This document shows, piece after piece, positions 61,701 through 64,000 of a DNA stretch of 64,000 bases. The notes under the pieces were generated by a model. That model was not told where the DNA came from. It made no database searches and worked only from the letters and a program-made list of their open reading frames with translations. Every line of letters starts with the position of its first letter. Position 1 is the stretch's first letter. This stretch comes from Lentisphaerae bacterium GWF2_45_14. GTDB lineage: Bacteria > Verrucomicrobiota > Lentisphaeria > Victivallales > GWF2-45-14. The DNA lies in the NCBI GenBank assembly GCA_001804785.1, contig MHBG01000056.1, forward strand, positions 19,434 through 83,433, given 5' to 3'. The position numbers and the translations under genes are program-made.

Positions 61701-62642
61701 ATCAAAAAATACCCCTGACATCGCATTTTTTCGGTTATCGTAAAACGCCAGCCAGCCTTCCTGCATATAAGGACGGAGCTCATATTGCTTGGAGTCATCA
61801 GGCATTTGCCAATACAAAGGAAGCCTTTTCGGACCTTTGGTGCTGGAATAGTAAAGATCATCTTCCAATAAATCCCCGCCCGGGGTGAAACCTATGGTGT
61901 AAGTGAATTGACCTTTGCCTGAAATCGTATAATAAACGATTGGAGAACCCGAAAACACCGTAAATTCCACCCTGTTTTTGCCATCATCGAAGAAAATGCT
62001 TTTGCGGATGGGCCCATTTTCGCCTATTTTTGCCGGTGTGCCGGGGTCAACAATTCCGCGGAAGCTCTGCCAGCAGAAATGATTATATTGGCAGGATAAT
62101 TGTGAATCTGACTGGGTGTGCGCCTTCAGTCCCCTAATCAGGCCGCCATTATATATCGCATTCTTTATGATGTCCACTTCAAATAGATTGTTGTAAAGCA
62201 CAAAAGAGTCGTCGGTTTCCCTGAGCTGTACCGGATATTCAGGAACATTCGCACCGGACTCTTTGACTCCGTAGTACACGAATAGCGGCAGCTGAAAATC
62301 CGCGGGGATGTCAAGGCTGAAACTCAGTTCGACTTTATTGCCAGATGCCTCTGCGGTGACTTGGCATGGGATGACTTTGCCCTGGGGAGTTGCTACACGT
62401 ATTGACTCCGGCGCAAATCTGCCCGGTAATTCCAACGCTACGTTCATCGGATAGTTCCGCCTGTCCAATCCAACAGGTTCCGTAAGCAGCAACGGTACCC
62501 GGCCCTGGCTTTCCCATTGAAACGGTTTTCGGGAAAGTGTTTTAACATACATGGCATTGGGCGAGTTCTGAATCTCCGCCGCACCAGCTATCCATGCCAT
62601 CATAAACGCGAGAACCATTGACAATCTTGACAGTTTCCTCAT
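58737..62642 (-). CDS. Large secreted multidomain protein, putative glycoside hydrolase with ThuA-like C-terminus
   Basis: 1301 residues from ATG 62642 with signal peptide RLSMVLAFMMAWIAGAAE. An N-terminal about 380-residue beta region contains LFEVDIIKNAIYNGGLIRGL; about 400-720 is a TIM-barrel-like region with TCDVDGYHILDEFGFW (candidate acidic residues) and VFSTTGISQDRPFNRL; about 760-860 resembles the beta-galactosidase trimerisation domain (KILVIPDNPDISQENALMI); the last about 250 are ThuA-like (GIIYVGIFKPEEEKK, GGGVMLVHHSVGYG). No family could be named with certainty. Preceded by two prepilin-like genes and followed by a coupled ThuA-like gene. Confidence 0.6.
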   Translation of the reverse strand: MRKLSRLSMVLAFMMAWIAGAAEIQNSPNAMYVKTLSRKPFQWESQGRVPLLLTEPVGLDRRNYPMNVALELPGRFAPESIRVATPQGKVIPCQVTAEASGNKVELSFSLDIPADFQLPLFVYYGVKESGANVPEYPVQLRETDDSFVLYNNLFEVDIIKNAIYNGGLIRGLKAHTQSDSQLSCQYNHFCWQSFRGIVDPGTPAKIGENGPIRKSIFFDDGKNRVEFTVFSGSPIVYYTISGKGQFTYTIGFTPGGDLLEDDLYYSSTKGPKRLPLYWQMPDDSKQYELRPYMQEGWLAFYDNRKNAMSGVFFDLKNCKIANMSLSGMGYTTTIAGQIPGNEKVSGGLYCADGQFQELRQAYYGWKAPVLVSAGEIQSYSPIKPQTPVFGKDFLRMHTLEIGRTQKMSPNSAQKLIDEVLASGANSIDFVSKMPCFDSTTFPANDDSPQFLRELVKEAHQKGVSVIAGSWPSMYYVAKIPELMKDCYWLSEDGKKQHNGRLSPFLGHDTYVKYAEGLATCDVDGYHILDEFGFWPTSFISRQGREYAKKKYGTECAPLQDWSKINAPEQLTTFRFRVDTVTDLVRDMSSAIRAVKPDAMVFQITSMNNRRLGAFGYQDMEAQNQYLSTANFDLYSTEITHVLFPLKYARAVTGNNKPVFSTTGISQDRPFNRLNTSLHLFGGTNSVLHFAMTGFWTVRGGTAGQLGTTEVYNLLDYTGLEDYLIKCFPIKFLAIFRDRDNFYGELKRGGVRAGKASETDAKVESLVNTLQTIPTDIVVANYFKNGVLKDYKILVIPDNPDISQENALMIKQYVEEGGVAIIEGGVLNNAEIQKLCGIESNGPAQAEKFTIQPGSDALPISGEIMRYPIKCAAAKTLLAFTDGTPAVTVNQSGKGKAIYLAPVLSGKANSDAAVAELFSTLVRNNAPSLPLATNANIWSNVFTDSENYLISLYNPGPETKSVEIVLGDCFPKDKTALVGFNRGEKIPLNNGKVQLSLEPEVVNFYLLVDDSYRLPELKKTDENYLARSTSPEYAPYRKLELKSSQAKKLKKKPGIIYVGIFKPEEEKKVGLLGAEAIFRRVKELEQVEAHYLPNMEEQTIADFDVVIVPDIGFKSPGNLNKGWEDELRQFAAKGGGVMLVHHSVGYGKDSNASKLFPSIAAGKDWVQITGMLVENENHPVIDASSYRNKFPQKSQDPAFAHIFREPAMNKGEHLKSGFPDYIQLQPGANAIILVKSEFEAGRGGDVTVVAGQYEKGRVVISGMNIGADVQVKDGKVTTANEKLSKIENNILVNSIYWLGEGK

Positions 62643-63194
62643 CCTTCTATCCCTTCTATTTTTAATATTTTTAATTAAATTGCTGTAACTTTTGTTTTGT
62701 AGGACCACCACCAGTCATCCGGCGGATTGAAGATAGTGTTTGCAGTGTAGTCCATGAATTTCTTATATCTCTGCACGTGATTGTCGAAGAATAGAAAGTT
62801 AGCCCCGTTCTGATGCCGCCAATGTACTCTTTTCGCACCGCCCCATGACCCAAACCAGTACCCGAGATCAGGATCAACGTCTGACATGGCCATTATTTTG
62901 GAAAACATTCCAGAAGGCATCCTCTTGAAATTAGTCCATAAGTAAGAGCTATTGTCTACAACATTGAACATTGACACGGAATTACAGCCGTAATTGGTTT
63001 TAACCAAGGGGGAAGTAAGATTGCGCGCTTTTGAGCTTGGACAGATCAGCGCAGATCCTGATAATATTTTGGTCTTAATATTGAGGTAAGGGTCATTGAG
63101 CAATTGATACCATGCGTATGCTCCATCAAACCATGGCGGAACCCATCCGTCGTTATCGATAGTATACATCTGAATCGCGGAACCAACTTGCTTT
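62615..63194. repeat. Tandem duplication, copy B
   Basis: Corresponds to 63430-64000 with a 9-base insertion near the gene boundary and scattered changes. It covers the 3' part of a prepilin gene and the first codons of the 1301-residue gene; the repeat period is about 815 bp. Copy A runs past the window edge. Confidence 0.85.
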
Positions 63195-63343
63195 AGGTTA
63201 CTTCCACAGATAATTTCCTGGGCTTTTCCGCGGGCACTCCTGAGAGCAGGCAACAACATACTGGCTAGGATTGCGATAATCGAAATAACGACCAAGAGCT
63301 CAATGAGCGTGAAATGGGAAAGAGTTTTTTGTTTTAAGTTCAT
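62675..63343 (-). CDS. Prepilin-like protein, tandem copy B
   Basis: 222 residues from ATG 63343 ([20 protein letters not shown]). It has the methylation signal, [12 protein letters not shown] and the C-terminal [13 protein letters not shown]. The frame is open further upstream, but that part is duplicated signal-peptide remnant, so ATG 63343 is chosen. The last about 75 residues are almost identical to copy A, while the middle differs more (for example [11 protein letters not shown] versus [11 protein letters not shown]). It precedes the 1301-residue protein gene by about 30 bases. Confidence 0.85.
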   Translation of the reverse strand: MNLKQKTLSHFTLIELLVVISIIAILASMLLPALRSARGKAQEIICGSNLKQVGSAIQMYTIDNDGWVPPWFDGAYAWYQLLNDPYLNIKTKILSGSALICPSSKARNLTSPLVKTNYGCNSVSMFNVVDNSSYLWTNFKRMPSGMFSKIMAMSDVDPDLGYWFGSWGGAKRVHWRHQNGANFLFFDNHVQRYKKFMDYTANTIFNPPDDWWWSYKTKVTAI

Positions 63344-63429
63344 TCGACAAACTCTCTTCTTGGCCGCCAAGCTCAAACTGTCTCTCCAGTAGAAACTGTA
63401 ATCAGCAATGGTATCCGTCCACGGTTTTT

Positions 63430-64000
63430 CCATTGATAATCTTGACAGTTTTCTCATCCTTCCAACCCTTCTATTTTTAATTAAATTGCTGTAACTTTTG
63501 TTTTGTAGGACCACCACCAGTCATCCGGCGGATTGAAGATAGTGTTTTCAGTGTAGTCCATGAATTTCTTATATCTCTGCACGTGATTGTCGAAGAATAG
63601 AAAGTTAGCCCCATTCTGATGCCGCCAATGTACTCTTTTCACACCGCCCCATGACCCAAACCAGTACCCGAGATCAGGATCAACGTCTGACATGGCCATT
63701 ATTTTGGAAAACATTCCAGAAGGCACTCTCTTGAAATTAGTCCATAAATAAGCGCTATTGTCTATGACATTGAACATTGACACGGAATTACAGCCGTAAT
63801 TGGTTTTAACCAAGGAGGAAGTAGGACTGCGCACTTTTGAGCTTGGACAGATCATCGCGGTTCCTGATAAGGTTTTGGGATTAATATTGAGGTAAGGGTT
63901 ATTGACTAATTCATACCATGGAGATGCTCCATCATACCATGGCGGAACCCATCCGTCGTTATCGATAGTATACATCTGAATCGCGGAACCAACTTGCTTT
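63430..64000. repeat. Tandem duplication, copy A (continues past edge)
   Basis: Copy of 62615-63194. At its left end (63430) the start of the 1301-residue gene, MRKLSRLSM, is cut and joined to unrelated sequence EKPWTD, marking the duplication junction. Confidence 0.85.
63481..64000 (-). CDS. Prepilin-like protein, tandem copy A, 3' part only
   Basis: The last about 172 codons are visible; the gene begins beyond the window. It reads [20 protein letters not shown] to YKTKVTAI, with [13 protein letters not shown]. Only a few residues differ from copy B over the last 75, whereas the central part differs at about one residue in four, consistent with a variable middle or partial gene conversion. 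Confidence 0.85.
   Translation of the reverse strand, partial: KQVGSAIQMYTIDNDGWVPPWYDGASPWYELVNNPYLNINPKTLSGTAMICPSSKVRSPTSSLVKTNYGCNSVSMFNVIDNSAYLWTNFKRVPSGMFSKIMAMSDVDPDLGYWFGSWGGVKRVHWRHQNGANFLFFDNHVQRYKKFMDYTENTIFNPPDDWWWSYKTKVTAI

Noticed and set aside
62643..62711. A 23-residue upstream extension of the 1301-residue protein
   Set aside because: It overlaps the end of the prepilin gene in another frame and would hide the signal peptide; ATG 62642 follows a good ribosome site.

Overview
The window most likely comes from a Gram-negative bacterium of the Lentisphaerae branch of the PVC group (Victivallales-like). LpxA, LptF/G, lipoprotein signal peptides and a HlyD pump show an outer-membrane cell. 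The taxonomic pointers are five copies of a prepilin-like protein (N-terminal [15 protein letters not shown] motif plus a C-terminal LFxDxHv motif), each near sugar-active or secreted enzymes, together with DUF4838 and DUF6259-like glycosidase-type lipoproteins. This assignment is inferred from gene content; no rRNA is present. Genes use Shine-Dalgarno sites, and several promoters match the sigma-70 consensus exactly.

0-10.8 kb: a truncated lpxA, a 33-residue basic peptide gene, an ABC exporter with its HlyD-type adaptor, an RdgC-like gene, then a minus-strand operon lacI-type regulator > DUF4838 lipoprotein > prepilin-like > SGNH hydrolase. 10.8-18.5 kb: two potassium uptake loci. The first is a lone TrkH/KtrB gene under a perfect promoter and a leader that reads as a ydaO-type cyclic-di-AMP riboswitch; it is bracketed by a 118-bp direct repeat and by a 64-bp relic of a DUF4838 gene. 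The second is an operon of a long TrkH, a TrkA/KtrA gating subunit and a membrane protein with sensor and HAMP but no output domain. An Uup-type ABC-F ATPase lies between them and a tRNA-Tyr upstream.

18.6-38.5 kb: an operon of epimerase, DapA-like aldolase and TetR regulator behind a 28-bp perfect palindrome; a hybrid histidine kinase; then a housekeeping block (hisS, adk, map, infA, MBL hydrolase, HU/IHF, mfd, rpoD, rpsU, LptF/G, AMMECR1, FAD oxidoreductase, glycosyltransferase). rpoD carries sixteen perfect-length 18-bp repeats in its N-terminal coding part.

38.5-52.5 kb: a second regulator-prepilin-glycosidase cassette (GntR type), a mannitol-dehydrogenase-like gene, an operon of nucleotide-sugar epimerase, membrane glycosyltransferase, XPB-like helicase and Bax1-like nuclease (DUF790), then aat, an orphan IS630-type HTH gene, cobQ and a frameshifted prepilin gene.

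52.6-64 kb: a catabolic region. A plus-strand operon (Gfo/Idh/MocA oxidoreductase, zinc alcohol dehydrogenase, ADP-ribosylglycohydrolase-family protein) starts between two 14-bp operator-like sites in opposite orientation. Facing it is a minus-strand series of two tandemly duplicated prepilin genes, a 1301-residue putative glycosidase with a ThuA-like tail, a second ThuA-like secreted protein, an SGNH hydrolase and a creatininase-family amidohydrolase.
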